Below, one piece after another: positions 42,948 to 53,203 of a stretch of DNA of 64,000 nt. Positions within the stretch are counted from its first letter, which is position 1; each line of letters opens with the position of its first letter. Source of the DNA: Celeribacter sp. HF31 (GTDB lineage: Bacteria; Pseudomonadota; Alphaproteobacteria; Rhodobacterales; Rhodobacteraceae). The translations under genes were made by a program, and so were the position numbers. The DNA is taken from the NCBI RefSeq assembly GCF_011806455.1, contig NZ_JAATOT010000004.1, positions 186,001-250,000 of the forward strand, read 5' to 3'. The notes under the pieces were generated by a model. The model ran no database searches and was not told the origin of the DNA. It saw only the letters and a program-made list of their open reading frames with translations.

Positions 42948-44183
42948 ATGGAACTGACAGTTGGTATCGATTTCGGCACATCGAATTCCGCGCTGGGTCT
43001 CGCGGTCAATGGCACGCCCTGGCTCGTGGAGCTTGAACCCGGAGAAAAGACCCTGCCGACGGCGGTGTTTTTCGATCCGCGGGGCAACATGCGGCTCGGA
43101 TCGGCGGCGAACAGGGCGCTGATCGACGGAGATGAAGGCCGCTACATGCGCGCGCTCAAATCCGTGTTGGGCACACCTTTGTTGCGCGAAACCCGCCCCA
43201 TCGGCGGCAAGCGTCAGAGCCTTTTGGAGGTGATCGCGCAATTCCTGACCGTGCTCAAAACCCGCACCGAAGAGCAGCTGCGCCAACCTGTCACTGGCGT
43301 CGTGTCCGGTCGTCCGGTGCATTTCCATTCGAAAGATGCCGCGCGCGACGCGCAGGCCGAGTGCGATCTGCGCGAGGCCTATGAGATGGCCGGGTTTTCC
43401 CGCATCCGCTTTCTGGCTGAACCCGAAGCGGCGGCGCTGGCCTCGAAGGATTTGCACTCAGGCGAGATCGGGCTGGTCGTCGACATCGGCGGCGGCACCT
43501 CAGATTTCACCTTGTTTCGCAAGGAGAACGGCAAGGTCGAGGTGTTGGCCTCCCACGGGATCCGCCTTGGCGGCACGCATTTCGACCGGGCGCTGAGCCT
43601 GGCGCATGCCATGCCTTTGCTGGGGGCGGGAACCGAGTTGAAGCGCACCTTTGGCAAGGGGCTTTTGCCCATGCCGACGCAGATTTTTAACGATCTCGCG
43701 ACCTGGCAAAACATCCCTTTTCTCTACACCCGCGACACGCTGACGAAGGTGCGCGACCTCGAAGCCCATGCGGTCGAGCCGGAAAAACTCGAACGCCTTG
43801 TCGAGGTGATCGAGGCGGAGCTGGGCCATGATGTCGCTTTCGCCGTCGAGGCGGCGAAGATCGGCGCCAATGGCGGGGCTGCGTCTCAAATTGATCTGGC
43901 GCTTGTTGAAAAGGGCCTGTCTGCGCCCTTGACCCCCGCTGCGCTGGCCGAGGATTTGGCAGGCTATCAGGCCGAATTGTCAGAAGCGATCACGGCCACC
44001 CTGTCGCTTGCGGAACTCAAGGCAGACGCCGTCGGCGCGGTCGTCTATGTCGGCGGTTCGAGCCTTATGCATGTGGTCGAAGCGGCCTGTCGCACCGTGC
44101 TGCCCGAGGCCCGCGCGCTGCGTGGTGAGGCCTTTACGGCTGTCGTCGATGGTCTCGCCTTGGCCTCTGCCGAAGGGGCGTAA
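42948..44183 (+). CDS. Hsp70-family protein (YegD-like)
   Basis: A 411-aa actin-fold ATPase related to the nucleotide-binding domain of DnaK. Phosphate loops are VGIDFGTSNSALGLA at the N terminus and [14 protein letters not shown] at about residue 178, and the adenosine loop is VYVGGSSLMHVVE near residue 365. It ends after the ATPase domain, so the DnaK substrate-binding domain is missing, as in YegD. AGGAGGCG is the ribosome site. The gene converges on the pfkB-type gene with a three-base gap. Its client is unknown. Confidence 0.88.
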   Translation: MELTVGIDFGTSNSALGLAVNGTPWLVELEPGEKTLPTAVFFDPRGNMRLGSAANRALIDGDEGRYMRALKSVLGTPLLRETRPIGGKRQSLLEVIAQFLTVLKTRTEEQLRQPVTGVVSGRPVHFHSKDAARDAQAECDLREAYEMAGFSRIRFLAEPEAAALASKDLHSGEIGLVVDIGGGTSDFTLFRKENGKVEVLASHGIRLGGTHFDRALSLAHAMPLLGAGTELKRTFGKGLLPMPTQIFNDLATWQNIPFLYTRDTLTKVRDLEAHAVEPEKLERLVEVIEAELGHDVAFAVEAAKIGANGGAASQIDLALVEKGLSAPLTPAALAEDLAGYQAELSEAITATLSLAELKADAVGAVVYVGGSSLMHVVEAACRTVLPEARALRGEAFTAVVDGLALASAEGA

Positions 44184-44186
44184 ACT

Positions 44187-45140
44187 TCAGAGCGCAATCA
44201 ATTCGCAGCCGGGCAAAAGCCGCGCCACGTCCTCGGAGGAACAAAGCTGCGTGCCCGCGCTCAACACGGCGGCGGAGGCCGCAGATGTGCCGAAACACAG
44301 CGCCTGTTGCATCGCATCTCCACGGGTGAGCGCCAAAGAAAACGCCCCCACGAAACTGTCGCCCGCGCCCACGGCGGAGACCACATCTTCAGGATTGATC
44401 GCGCGCGAGGCATGCCAGCGCCCGGTCGCATTGGCAAGCGTCGATCCATCCGCGCCGCGCGCGACGATGACGTTCTCGGCCACGCCTTTGGCCACCAGTT
44501 CCGAGGCGAAATCCGCCGTATCCTCGCGCGTCGGCAAGGGGCAGCCCGCCAGATCCTCCGCCTCGACATCATCCATTCTGAGCACATAGGGATTGGCCGT
44601 GTGTTTGACCAATTCATGCAGCGGCTGGCCGGAGGTGTCGACGAACAGCTGCACGCCTTTCGCCGCCAGATGGCGCGCGAGACGGGCCGGGTAATCCATC
44701 GGCACACCCGGCGGCTGCGAGCCGGAAAGCACCACAACCCCGCTCGCGGAGGCGGCTTGCGCGATGGCGTTCAGGGATTCATCGACCATCTCGTGGTTCC
44801 AGTAAGGCCCGGGCATGACAAAGCGATATTGCTTGCCGGTCAGCTGTTCGGTCACGGCGATGGATTGCCGCGTGGCGCCGCCGGTGACGGAAAAGGCCGT
44901 GAAGCGCACATGCTCCTCGGCCAAAAGTCGCAACAACTGTGCACCGGTCTCGCCACCCACGGCGGTAAAGGCCGTGCTCTCGCCGCCCAGGAATTTAATC
45001 GCCCGCGACACGTTGATGCCGCCGCCGCCGGGATCGGCTTCCGGTGTGACACAGCGCAGTTTCGGCCCCGCTTCGACGCTTGCGGTCGTGGTGGACAGGT
45101 CCACGGTCGGGTTCAATGTGATGGTCAGGATATGGGCCAT
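44187..45140 (-). CDS. PfkB-family hexose/1-phosphofructokinase-like kinase
   Basis: A 317-aa ribokinase-fold sugar kinase of the 1-phosphofructokinase subgroup. The N terminus ILTITLNPTVDLS and the substrate loop GGGGINVSRAIKFLGG are characteristic. The catalytic base and anion hole are in SAVGAGDSFVGAF near residue 255. The subgroup phosphorylates fructose 1-phosphate, fructose 6-phosphate or tagatose 6-phosphate, and sequence alone does not separate these. The 235 bases upstream (45141-45375) show no gene. Confidence 0.88.
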   Translation of the reverse strand: MAHILTITLNPTVDLSTTTASVEAGPKLRCVTPEADPGGGGINVSRAIKFLGGESTAFTAVGGETGAQLLRLLAEEHVRFTAFSVTGGATRQSIAVTEQLTGKQYRFVMPGPYWNHEMVDESLNAIAQAASASGVVVLSGSQPPGVPMDYPARLARHLAAKGVQLFVDTSGQPLHELVKHTANPYVLRMDDVEAEDLAGCPLPTREDTADFASELVAKGVAENVIVARGADGSTLANATGRWHASRAINPEDVVSAVGAGDSFVGAFSLALTRGDAMQQALCFGTSAASAAVLSAGTQLCSSEDVARLLPGCELIAL

Positions 45141-45375
45141 GGGTGTCTCCGTGTCACGACTCTCTCACTTTTGGCCGATCTTAGCTTTGCTAGCGTTAAC
45201 ATCATTGATGCAGGTCACATTTGCCTGCCTTACGCGTGTTTTTTACGCAGTCCCGCTATGCACTGTCTAATGAATTTGCAAATGATATGTGACACCAGCT
45301 CTTTGTTGCCGGTCTGAAACGCGAAGCGGCAAGCCTCTTCATGAAGCCTGCCGCACTGCCCGAGTGTTTGTGGTC

Positions 45376-46317
45376 TCAGCCCTCGATCATGGTCTGATAA
45401 CTGGCCGGAACATATTCGAAATTGCCATCCTTGGCGGCGACATAGCCCAGTGCCGGGAAGGGCATGTGATAGCCGATGAAGGGCACACGGTCCGTCGCCA
45501 TCATGTCCAAAAGCGTGCGTCGGGTCGTGGCGGCCATTGCCTTGTCCGTGTCGTAGAGCACTTCCCAATCCGGGTTGGCCAGCGAGTAGACGTAATGGTT
45601 GGCGAAATCCGCGCCGAGGATCAGGCGCTCCCCTTCGCTTTCGAGGTGAAAGGCCATGTGCCCGGGCGTGTGACCGAAAGCAGCCATGGCGGTGATGCCG
45701 GAGGTGACGTCGGAGCCATCGTCCAACAGATCGAACTGGTCCTGAAGGGGCCGGATTTTGGCCTCGAACCCGTCATTGCCGGACATATCCCAGTGATCCA
45801 TTTCCACCGAACCCGTGGAATAGGCGGCATTGGCAAAGGTCGGGGCGTCCGCATAGATGCCGCCGATGTGGTCGCCATGCATATGGGTGATCACCACGCG
45901 GTCGACTTGGTCTGCGGTATAGCCTGCGGCCTCAAGTGCTGCGGTGATGCCCTCGGGTGCGAGGCCGGTGTCAAAGAGGATCAGTTCGGAGCCGGTGTTC
46001 ACCAGTGTCGGCGTAAAGAAAAACTGCGCGGCATCAGAGGGGATGAACGCGGCCTCGGAGGCGGCGGCAAAGTCCTCGTCAGAGGCGTTGAGGCCAAAGA
46101 TCGTATGCGGATCGGGCACGGTGCGGGTCCCGGCCAAAAGCGTCGTGACCTCGAACGCCCCAAGTTTGAAGCGACGATAGGGAGCGAGCGCCGCGCCCAT
46201 CATCGGCGCCTCGGCGCGGGCGCTAAAGGGCAGGCCAGCGGCCAGGGGCACAGCGGCGGCACCCAGCAAAAGATGGCGGCGGGACAGATAAGGCGTTCTC
46301 AGAGAAGTGTTTTTCAT
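45376..46317 (-). CDS. Tat-exported metallo-beta-lactamase-fold hydrolase
   Basis: A 313-aa exported hydrolase. The twin-arginine signal SRRHLLLGAAAVPLAAGLPF is at residues 12-31, with a likely cut after FSARA. The metal-binding motif is THMHGDHIGG at about residue 143, followed by the later ligands in FGHTPGHMAF, LILGADFANH and GYHMPFPALGY. These match zinc-dependent members such as lactonases and alkylsulfatase-like proteins, but the substrate cannot be named. Confidence 0.87.
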   Translation of the reverse strand: MKNTSLRTPYLSRRHLLLGAAAVPLAAGLPFSARAEAPMMGAALAPYRRFKLGAFEVTTLLAGTRTVPDPHTIFGLNASDEDFAAASEAAFIPSDAAQFFFTPTLVNTGSELILFDTGLAPEGITAALEAAGYTADQVDRVVITHMHGDHIGGIYADAPTFANAAYSTGSVEMDHWDMSGNDGFEAKIRPLQDQFDLLDDGSDVTSGITAMAAFGHTPGHMAFHLESEGERLILGADFANHYVYSLANPDWEVLYDTDKAMAATTRRTLLDMMATDRVPFIGYHMPFPALGYVAAKDGNFEYVPASYQTMIEG

Positions 46318-46413
46318 ACTATGCGTCCTCCGGTTTCGGATATGATTGAAACCAGAATAGCACAGAGAGCCTTTGGCAGGATGACAATTGTGTCAGGTCA
46401 GGGAAGTCCCGGC

Positions 46414-46830
46414 TCAGTCGTATTCCCACCATTTGTCGATCGTGGCGATGTCCTCATCCGACCATCCGAAATGATGCGCCAGCTCATGCACGGTGACATG
46501 CGCCACCATCTGTTGCAACGTCACATTCCCACGCATGCACCATTCGTCCAGAATGGGCCGCCGAAACAGCCAGATCGTATCCGGCGCCATGGCCTGGTCC
46601 AGCGTCGATTTCTCGGTCATAGGGATGCCGGTATAAAGCCCGGTCAGCTCAAACGGGTCTTCGATGCCGATCTCGGCCAGCAAATCCTCCGGCGCGAAAT
46701 CCATCACCGTCAGAGACACATTCGAGGCCAGCACTTTGAACGCGGGCGGAAGGTCGTTCATCGTGGCGCGGGCGATGTCCTCGATCACGTCGAGATCGGG
46801 CGCGGTGGCATCAAGAAGCGGTGAAGACAT
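46414..46830 (-). CDS. Minimal zincin-like metallopeptidase family protein
   Basis: A 138-aa protein with the zinc motif VHELAHHFGWSDEDI near its C terminus (HExxHH with a following Asp). Upstream residues include TGIPMTEKSTL and IWLFRRPILDEW, a layout I know from small acidic alphaproteobacterial metallopeptidase-like proteins. Proteolytic activity is not established for the family. I start at 46830 (MSSPLLDATAPD). It is divergent from gltX across an 81-base gap. Confidence 0.82.
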   Translation of the reverse strand: MSSPLLDATAPDLDVIEDIARATMNDLPPAFKVLASNVSLTVMDFAPEDLLAEIGIEDPFELTGLYTGIPMTEKSTLDQAMAPDTIWLFRRPILDEWCMRGNVTLQQMVAHVTVHELAHHFGWSDEDIATIDKWWEYD

Positions 46831-46911
46831 GTCTGACCTCCGGTTGGGACTGGCTCCGATATGGACTCTTTGGCCGCGATATGAAAGAGGAAGCGCAACA
46901 GGAGACCCACG

Positions 46912-48234
46912 ATGATCGTCACACGTTTCGCGCCTTCGCCCACGGGCTTTATTCATGTCGGCAACCTGCGCACTGCGCTGTTCAACTATCTGATCACTCG
47001 CAAGGCCGGGGGGCAGTTCATTCTGCGCCTCGACGACACGGATCAGGAGCGCTCGAAACAGGAATATGCCGATGGCATTCTCGAAGATCTCGAATGGCTG
47101 GGCTTCACCTGGGATCGCTTTGAAAAGCAATCCGAGCGCCTGGATCGTTACCACGCCGCCGCCGATGAGCTGCGCGAGAAAGGCCGGTTCTACGAGGCAT
47201 TCGAAACACCCACAGAACTGGACCTGAAGCGGAAGAAACAGCTCAATATGGGCAAGCCGCCGGTTTACGACCGTGCCGCTTTGGCGCTCACTGAGGCCGA
47301 GAAAGACGCGTTGCGCGCCGAGCGTGGCGATGGCGTTTGGCGCTTCAAGCTCGATCAGGAACGGATCGAGTGGAATGACGGCATTCTGGGCGACATCTCA
47401 ATCGATGCGGCCTCCGTGTCCGATCCGGTGTTGATCCGCGCCGATGGTCAGTTCCTTTATACGCTGGCCTCCGTCTGCGATGACGTCGATTTCGGTGTGA
47501 CCAACATCGTCCGCGGCTCTGACCACGTCACCAACACGGCGACGCAGATCCAGATCATCGAAGCGCTGGGCGGTACTGTCCCGTCCTTTGCGCACCACTC
47601 TTTGCTCACCGGCCCGCAGGGCGAGGCGCTGTCGAAACGTCTCGGCACGCTCAGCCTGCGCGACCTGCGCGCGGCGGGGGTCGAGCCGATGGCGCTTTTG
47701 TCCCTGATGGCGCGTCTCGGCTCGTCGCAGCCGATCGAGCTGCGCAGCTCCATGGAGGAGCTGATCGAAGGCTTCGATCTGTCGCACTTCGGCGCGGCGC
47801 CCACCAAATTCGACAGCCAGGACCTGTTCTCTCTGACCTCGCAGATCAATCACGCGAAACCCTTTGCGGATGTGGCCGACGACGTGGCCGCCCTTGGCGT
47901 GCCCGCCGAGATCGCCGAGCCGTTCTGGACCGTCGTGCGTGAAAACATCACCGTCAAAGCGGATATGAAAGGCTGGTGGGAGCTGTTCCGCGATGGCGCC
48001 GAGCCGCTGGTCGACGATGAGGACAAGGACTTCATTGCAGAGGCCTTCGCCATGTTGCCTGAACCGCCCTACACGGCGGACAGCTGGAAAGAGTGGACGA
48101 CGGCTGTGAAAGAGGCGACGGGCCGCAAGGGCAAAGGCCTGTTCATGCCTTTGCGCAAGGCCGTGACTGGCATGGCGCATGGCCCGGACATGTCCAACGT
48201 CCTGCCGTTGATGCAGAAAAAGCCGACGCTTTAA
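46912..48234 (+). CDS. gltX: Glutamyl-tRNA synthetase
   Basis: A 440-aa class I synthetase. The HIGH-type motif is FAPSPTGFIHVGNLRTALFN at residues 5-24, and the KMSKS-type motif is ALSKRLGTLSLRDL at about residue 239. The C-terminal anticodon-binding helical domain follows. It is slightly shorter than the E. coli enzyme. Alphaproteobacteria often have two GltX proteins, one of which charges tRNA-Gln with Glu for amidation; I cannot tell which this is. Confidence 0.93.
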   Translation: MIVTRFAPSPTGFIHVGNLRTALFNYLITRKAGGQFILRLDDTDQERSKQEYADGILEDLEWLGFTWDRFEKQSERLDRYHAAADELREKGRFYEAFETPTELDLKRKKQLNMGKPPVYDRAALALTEAEKDALRAERGDGVWRFKLDQERIEWNDGILGDISIDAASVSDPVLIRADGQFLYTLASVCDDVDFGVTNIVRGSDHVTNTATQIQIIEALGGTVPSFAHHSLLTGPQGEALSKRLGTLSLRDLRAAGVEPMALLSLMARLGSSQPIELRSSMEELIEGFDLSHFGAAPTKFDSQDLFSLTSQINHAKPFADVADDVAALGVPAEIAEPFWTVVRENITVKADMKGWWELFRDGAEPLVDDEDKDFIAEAFAMLPEPPYTADSWKEWTTAVKEATGRKGKGLFMPLRKAVTGMAHGPDMSNVLPLMQKKPTL

Positions 48235-48256
48235 TCGCTTCTGTTCAAAATTACAC

Positions 48257-48294
48257 AAAAAGCCGCCTCGGGATCGTCCGCATGGCGGCTTTTT
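48257..48294 (+). terminator. Intrinsic terminator of gltX
   Basis: AAAAAGCCGCC (48257-48267) pairs with GGCGGCTTTTT (48284-48294), an 11-bp stem ending in a T-run, 23 bases past the gltX stop. The flanking A and T runs make it a strong Rho-independent terminator in both directions. Confidence 0.9.
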
Positions 48295-48374
48295 ACTGTC
48301 GAAATGTCGTAAGTTTCCTATCGGAAATATTTTCGGCTTGTCCCGAATCTGGACCTTGCCTAAGGTCGCCTCAC

Positions 48375-48533
48375 ATCGTGCGTTGGGAGAAGGGACTTCC
48401 CTACCGAAGGAGCAACCGCCCCGGAAAACTCTCAGGTGAACGGACCTTCGCACGGTCATGAAACTCTGGAGAGAGGGGTGTGACGCCTCCGCCGAAGGGA
48501 TAACGATCTCAGGCACATAGGACAGAGGGGGCA
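48375..48533 (+). promoter_or_regulatory. Tandem glycine riboswitch upstream of gcvT
   Basis: Two successive aptamer cores can be read in the 48235-48594 gap. The first has GGGAGAAG, then CTACCGAAGGAGCAACCGCC, AAACTCTCAGGTGAACGGACC and a closing CTCTGGAGA. The second has GAGAGGGG, then CCGCCGAAGGGATAAC, ATCTCAGGCACATAGGACAG and AGGGGG. These are the conserved glycine aptamer elements (CCGAAGG, CTCAGG, GGACAG). In the family, bound glycine usually turns on glycine-cleavage genes. Confidence 0.93.
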
Positions 48534-48594
48534 TCATGGATACCGTCGGCTTTCGGGCTGCGGTGGGATGCACCAAAGGGGGCAAGAGGTTAGA

Positions 48595-49734
48595 ATGTCG
48601 GATCAGGCGACGGCGCTCATGCGCACACCGCTCTATGAGTTTCACGTCGCGCAGGGCGCCAAGATGGTGCCGTTTGCGGGCTATGAGATGCCGGTGCACT
48701 ATCCGCTGGGCGTGATGAAAGAACATCTTCACACGCGGGCGGGTGCGGGGCTTTTCGATGTGTCGCATATGGGGCAGGTGATGCTCAGCTCGTCCGACGG
48801 GTTTGAGGCACTGGCTCTGGCCTTGGAAAGTATCGTGCCTGTGGATGTGCTGGGCCTCGCGCCGGGGCGTCAGCGTTATGGGATTTTCACCGATGAGACG
48901 GGCGGCATTCTCGACGATCTGATGATCTCCAACACCGGCGACGCGCTGTTTCTGGTCGTGAATGCGGCCTGTAAAATGGATGACATTGCGCATTTGAACG
49001 CCTCCCTGCCGGATCATGTCACGGTCACGGAAATCGCCGACCGCGCGCTTTTGGCGCTGCAAGGGCCGATGGCCGAGATGGCTCTCGCGCGCCTGGTCCC
49101 GCAGGTTATAGACTTGAAATTCATGGATAGCGTGCGCATCACCATCGATGCCATGGAATGGTGGATTTCGCGCTCCGGCTACACCGGCGAGGACGGGTTT
49201 GAAATTTCGATCCCGGCGGAGCTTGCGCCGGAGATCGCCGACAAACTGATCGCCATGGAGGAGGTCGAGCCCATCGGGCTCGGAGCCCGCGACAGCCTGA
49301 GATTGGAGGCCGGGCTTTGCCTTTATGGCCATGACATCGACACCACCACTTCGCCGGTTGAGGGCAATATCGCCTGGGCCATTCAAAAGGTGCGTCGTTC
49401 TGGCGGTGCCCGCGAAGGCGGCTTCCCCGGTGCGGATCGTATCCTCTCTGAACTCCACAACGGCGCAGAGCGCAAACGCGTTGGCCTCCTGCCGCAGGGC
49501 CGCGCGCCGATGCGTGAGGGCACGCCGCTTTTTGCCACGTCCGAGAGCGACGACCAGATCGGAGAGATCACTTCAGGCGGCTTTGGCCCCTCGGCCCAAT
49601 GCCCCGTTGCCATGGGCTATCTCCCCACGGAACTCGCCAGCAACGGCACCGAACTCTTCGCGGAACTGCGCGGCAAGCGCCTGCCTGTGACGGTCGCACC
49701 GATGCCGTTCCATGCCACCTCTTACAAACGCTAA
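48595..49734 (+). CDS. gcvT: Glycine cleavage system T protein (aminomethyltransferase)
   Basis: A 379-aa tetrahydrofolate-dependent aminomethyltransferase that takes the methylamine unit from lipoyl-GcvH, releasing ammonia and methylene-THF. Landmarks are FAGYEMPVHYPLGVMKEHLH, LFDVSHMGQV and GYTGEDGFEI, followed by LGARDSLRLEAGLCLYGHD. I start at the ATG at 48595 with AAGAGG upstream. A start nine codons earlier would be possible but lies near the riboswitch expression platform. Confidence 0.95.
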   Translation: MSDQATALMRTPLYEFHVAQGAKMVPFAGYEMPVHYPLGVMKEHLHTRAGAGLFDVSHMGQVMLSSSDGFEALALALESIVPVDVLGLAPGRQRYGIFTDETGGILDDLMISNTGDALFLVVNAACKMDDIAHLNASLPDHVTVTEIADRALLALQGPMAEMALARLVPQVIDLKFMDSVRITIDAMEWWISRSGYTGEDGFEISIPAELAPEIADKLIAMEEVEPIGLGARDSLRLEAGLCLYGHDIDTTTSPVEGNIAWAIQKVRRSGGAREGGFPGADRILSELHNGAERKRVGLLPQGRAPMREGTPLFATSESDDQIGEITSGGFGPSAQCPVAMGYLPTELASNGTELFAELRGKRLPVTVAPMPFHATSYKR

Positions 49735-49754
49735 ACTCTATAGGGACCAAGACT

Positions 49755-50126
49755 ATGGCCGCTGACATCAAATTCACCGAAGAACACGAATGGCTCCGCG
49801 TCGAGGACGATCTGATCGTCGTTGGCATCACGGAACACGCCGCCGAGCAACTGGGCGATGTGGTCTTCATCGAACTGCCGGAAGAAGGCACCACCGTGTC
49901 GAAAGACGATGAGGTCGTGGTGATCGAGAGCGTCAAAGCCGCCTCCGACATTCTCGCGCCGCTGGACGGCGAGATTGTCGAGGTGAACGATCCGTTGACC
50001 GAAGATCCGGGCAAGGTCGGCGAGGACCCGATGGGCGACGCGTGGTTCTTCAAAATGAAGATCGAAGACCTCTCCGCGCTCGACGACTTCATGTCGGAAG
50101 CGGACTACAAAGACTTCATCTCGTAA
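49755..50126 (+). CDS. gcvH: Glycine cleavage system H protein
   Basis: A 123-aa lipoyl carrier protein. The lipoylation lysine lies in VVVIESVKAASDI at about residue 61. The N terminus FTEEHEWLRVE and the tail WFFKMKIED are family-typical. It follows gcvT by 20 bases and precedes gcvP by 12, so all three share the riboswitch-controlled transcript. Confidence 0.96.
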   Translation: MAADIKFTEEHEWLRVEDDLIVVGITEHAAEQLGDVVFIELPEEGTTVSKDDEVVVIESVKAASDILAPLDGEIVEVNDPLTEDPGKVGEDPMGDAWFFKMKIEDLSALDDFMSEADYKDFIS

Positions 50127-50138
50127 GGAACGCGCACC

Positions 50139-52985
50139 GTGGCCTATACCCCGTCGAGCTATAACCCCTATGATTTCGCCAACCGCCGGCACATCGGCCC
50201 GTCTCCCGACGAGATGGCCGAGATGCTCAAAGTGATCGGCGCCACGTCTCTCGATGTCTTGATCGACGAGACCGTGCCGATGGCGATCCGTCAGATGGAG
50301 CCGCTCGACTGGGCGCCGATGACCGAACATGAGGTGCTGGGACATATCCGTAAGGTGGCCAAGCGCAATCTCGTAATGACCTCGCTCATCGGGCAGGGGT
50401 TCTACGGCACCGCCACGCCGCCCGCGATCCAGCGCAATATCCTGGAGAACCCGGCGTGGTACACAGCCTATACGCCTTACCAGCCGGAGATCGCGCAGGG
50501 GCGTCTGGAGGCTTTGCTGAACTTCCAGACCATGGTCAGCGATCTCACCGGCCTGCCGGTCGCCAACGCGTCCTTGCTCGATGAGGCCACCGCCTGCGCC
50601 GAGGCGATGACCATGGCGCAGCGCGTCGCGAAATCGAAGGCCAAGGCGTTCTTCATCGACGAAAACTGTCATCCGCAAAACATCGAGGTGATGAAAACCC
50701 GCGCGGCCCCTCTGGGGATCGAGCTGATCATCGCCGATCCGCGCGCTTTGGTGCCCGAAGACGTCTTTGGCGCGATCTTCCAATACCCCGGCACCTACGG
50801 CGAAGTGCAGGATTTCACCGCCCAAATCGCAGCGCTGCATGAGGTCAAAGCCGTGGCGGTCATGGCGACCGACCTGATGGCGCTGACGATGCTCAAGGAA
50901 CCGGGCGCGATGGATGCGGACATTGCCGTCGGCTCGGCGCAGCGTTTCGGTGTGCCGATGGGGTTCGGTGGTCCGCATGCGGCCTTCATGTCCTGCAAGG
51001 ATGCGATGAAGCGCTCCATGCCTGGTCGCATCGTTGGCGTCTCGGTCGATGCGAGCGGCAACCGCGCTTACCGCCTGTCGCTTCAGACCCGCGAACAGCA
51101 TATCCGCCGCGAAAAAGCGACGTCGAACGTCTGCACCGCGCAGGCCTTGCTCGCTGTCATGGCGTCCTTCTATGCAGTTTTCCACGGGCCGCAGGGCTTG
51201 CGTGCGATTGGCGAACAGATTCACGCCAAGGCCGTGAAATTGGCCGAGGGGCTGAAAGCAGAAGGCTTCAAAGTCTCGCCCGCCGCGTTCTTTGATACGA
51301 TCACGGTTGAGGTCGGCGCGATGCAGGGCGTGATCTTGCGCTCTGCCGTCGCCGAAGGCCTGAACCTGCGCAAAGTGGGCAAGGGTCGGATCGGGATTTC
51401 GATGGATGAAATGGCCGATGACGAGGTGATCGCCAAAGTCTGGCGCGCTTTCGGGCATGAGGCGGAGGTGCCCTCGGGCTTCCCAGGCCTCGGCTTCCCG
51501 GAAAAGCTGCTCCGTGAGAGCGCCTATCTGGAGCATCCTATTTTCGGCATGAACCGCGCCGAGGGCGAGATGATGCGCTATATGCGTCGTCTGGCGGACC
51601 GCGATCTGGCCTTGGACCGCGCGATGATCCCGCTTGGCTCCTGTACAATGAAGCTGAACGCCGCTGTCGAGATGATGCCGATCACATGGCCGGAATTCAA
51701 CGCGATCCATCCTTACGCGCCGGAGGATCAGAGCGAGGGCTACCGCTATATGATCGACGATCTCTCCGCCAAGCTCTGCGAGATCACCGGCTATGACGCC
51801 ATGTCGATGCAGCCGAATTCCGGCGCGCAGGGCGAATATGCCGGGCTTTTGACCATTCAGGCCTATCACCGTGCGAACGGGCAGGGCGGGCGCAACATCT
51901 GTCTCATCCCGATGTCGGCGCATGGCACCAATCCGGCCTCCGCGCAGATGGTCGGCCTCAAGGTCGTGGTGGTGAAAACTGCCGAAAATGGTGATATTGA
52001 TCTGGATGATTTCCGCACCAAGGCCGAAGCCGCGGGCAGCAAACTTGCGGCCTGCATGATCACCTATCCCTCGACGCATGGCGTGTTCGAGGAAACGGTG
52101 AAAGAGGTCTGTCGCATCACGCACGACCATGGCGGGCAGGTCTATCTCGATGGGGCGAACCTCAACGCCTTGGTGGGGCTTGCGAAACCCGGTGAGATCG
52201 GCTCCGACGTGTCGCATCTCAACCTGCACAAGACCTTCTGCATTCCGCATGGCGGCGGCGGTCCCGGCATGGGGCCGATCGGGGTCAAAGCGCATCTTGC
52301 CCGCTTCCTGCCCGGCGCACCGGATGGCTCGGGCGACATCGGCCCGGTGTCGGGCTCGAATTTCGGCTCCGCCTCGATCCTGCCGATCTCTTGGGCGTAC
52401 TGCATGCTGATGGGCGGCGCGGGGCTGACGCAGGCGACGAAGGTGGCGATCCTCAATGCCAACTACATCGCCGCGCGCCTGAACGACGCTTTCCCTGTGC
52501 TTTACAAAGGCAAACAGGGGCGTGTCGCGCATGAGTGCATTGTTGATCCACGCGGGTTTGAAAAGACCACGGATGTGACCGTCGATGACATCGCGAAACG
52601 CCTGATCGACAGCGGTTTTCACGCCCCGACCATGTCCTTCCCGGTGCCCGGCACGCTGATGATCGAGCCGACGGAGAGCGAGACCAAGGCCGAACTGGAC
52701 CGCTTCTGCGAGGCGATGTTGTCAATCCGTCACGAGATTGCGCAGATCGAAAGTGGCGCGCTGCCGCAAGACAACAATCCGCTGAAACATGCGCCGCATA
52801 CGGTGAACGATCTGGTCGCCGATTGGGATCGGCCTTACCCGCGCGAACAGGGATGCTTCCCGCCGGGGGCGTTCCGCGTCGACAAATATTGGCCGCCTGT
52901 GGGGCGTGTCGACAACGCCTATGGCGACCGCAACCTGATCTGCCTTTGCCCACCGCCCGAGAGCTATATCGAAGCGGCGGAGTGA
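50139..52985 (+). CDS. gcvP: Glycine dehydrogenase (decarboxylating), P protein
   Basis: A 948-aa PLP enzyme that decarboxylates glycine and transfers the residue to GcvH. It is the fused single-chain form: an N-terminal half ([20 protein letters not shown]) and a C-terminal catalytic half with the PLP lysine in [18 protein letters not shown] near residue 697. The start codon is GTG at 50139, supported by AAGGAACG upstream and by the 12-base distance from gcvH. Confidence 0.96.
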   Translation: MAYTPSSYNPYDFANRRHIGPSPDEMAEMLKVIGATSLDVLIDETVPMAIRQMEPLDWAPMTEHEVLGHIRKVAKRNLVMTSLIGQGFYGTATPPAIQRNILENPAWYTAYTPYQPEIAQGRLEALLNFQTMVSDLTGLPVANASLLDEATACAEAMTMAQRVAKSKAKAFFIDENCHPQNIEVMKTRAAPLGIELIIADPRALVPEDVFGAIFQYPGTYGEVQDFTAQIAALHEVKAVAVMATDLMALTMLKEPGAMDADIAVGSAQRFGVPMGFGGPHAAFMSCKDAMKRSMPGRIVGVSVDASGNRAYRLSLQTREQHIRREKATSNVCTAQALLAVMASFYAVFHGPQGLRAIGEQIHAKAVKLAEGLKAEGFKVSPAAFFDTITVEVGAMQGVILRSAVAEGLNLRKVGKGRIGISMDEMADDEVIAKVWRAFGHEAEVPSGFPGLGFPEKLLRESAYLEHPIFGMNRAEGEMMRYMRRLADRDLALDRAMIPLGSCTMKLNAAVEMMPITWPEFNAIHPYAPEDQSEGYRYMIDDLSAKLCEITGYDAMSMQPNSGAQGEYAGLLTIQAYHRANGQGGRNICLIPMSAHGTNPASAQMVGLKVVVVKTAENGDIDLDDFRTKAEAAGSKLAACMITYPSTHGVFEETVKEVCRITHDHGGQVYLDGANLNALVGLAKPGEIGSDVSHLNLHKTFCIPHGGGGPGMGPIGVKAHLARFLPGAPDGSGDIGPVSGSNFGSASILPISWAYCMLMGGAGLTQATKVAILNANYIAARLNDAFPVLYKGKQGRVAHECIVDPRGFEKTTDVTVDDIAKRLIDSGFHAPTMSFPVPGTLMIEPTESETKAELDRFCEAMLSIRHEIAQIESGALPQDNNPLKHAPHTVNDLVADWDRPYPREQGCFPPGAFRVDKYWPPVGRVDNAYGDRNLICLCPPPESYIEAAE

Positions 52986-53168
52986 TTAAAGTCGTTTGGG
53001 CCGCAGGTCGTCCTCGGTAAATGAGACGCCCTGCGGCATGAGCCATGCGTTGAAACGGCTGATTTTCTCGTCCATCGAACAGGTGGTTGTCTGACGGGCC
53101 ATTTCGTCTTCATAGGCCGCGCGCAGGCGTGTCTGTTCTTCGAATGGCAGATCGCGAAAGGGTGTCAT
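52986..53168 (-). CDS. Small conserved hypothetical protein
   Basis: A 60-aa soluble protein with charged helices (FRDLPFEEQTRLRAAYEDEM) and a C-terminal FNAWLMPQGVSFTEDDL. An AAGAGG ribosome site lies six bases before the ATG. Its stop directly abuts the gcvP stop, tail to tail. It is divergent from trxC, and the 71-base gap contains an ATTC-N8-GAAT dyad that could control both. I do not recognise its function; it looks like a real gene from its ribosome site and composition. Confidence 0.72.
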   Translation of the reverse strand: MTPFRDLPFEEQTRLRAAYEDEMARQTTTCSMDEKISRFNAWLMPQGVSFTEDDLRPKRL

Positions 53169-53203
53169 TTTGGCCTCTTGAATCGGACTGTGTCAGGTTA
53201 CAT

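Noticed and set aside
49731-52622. 963-codon open frame opposite gcvH and gcvP
   Set aside because: Shadow frame of highly coding plus-strand genes. No start context or recognisable domain.
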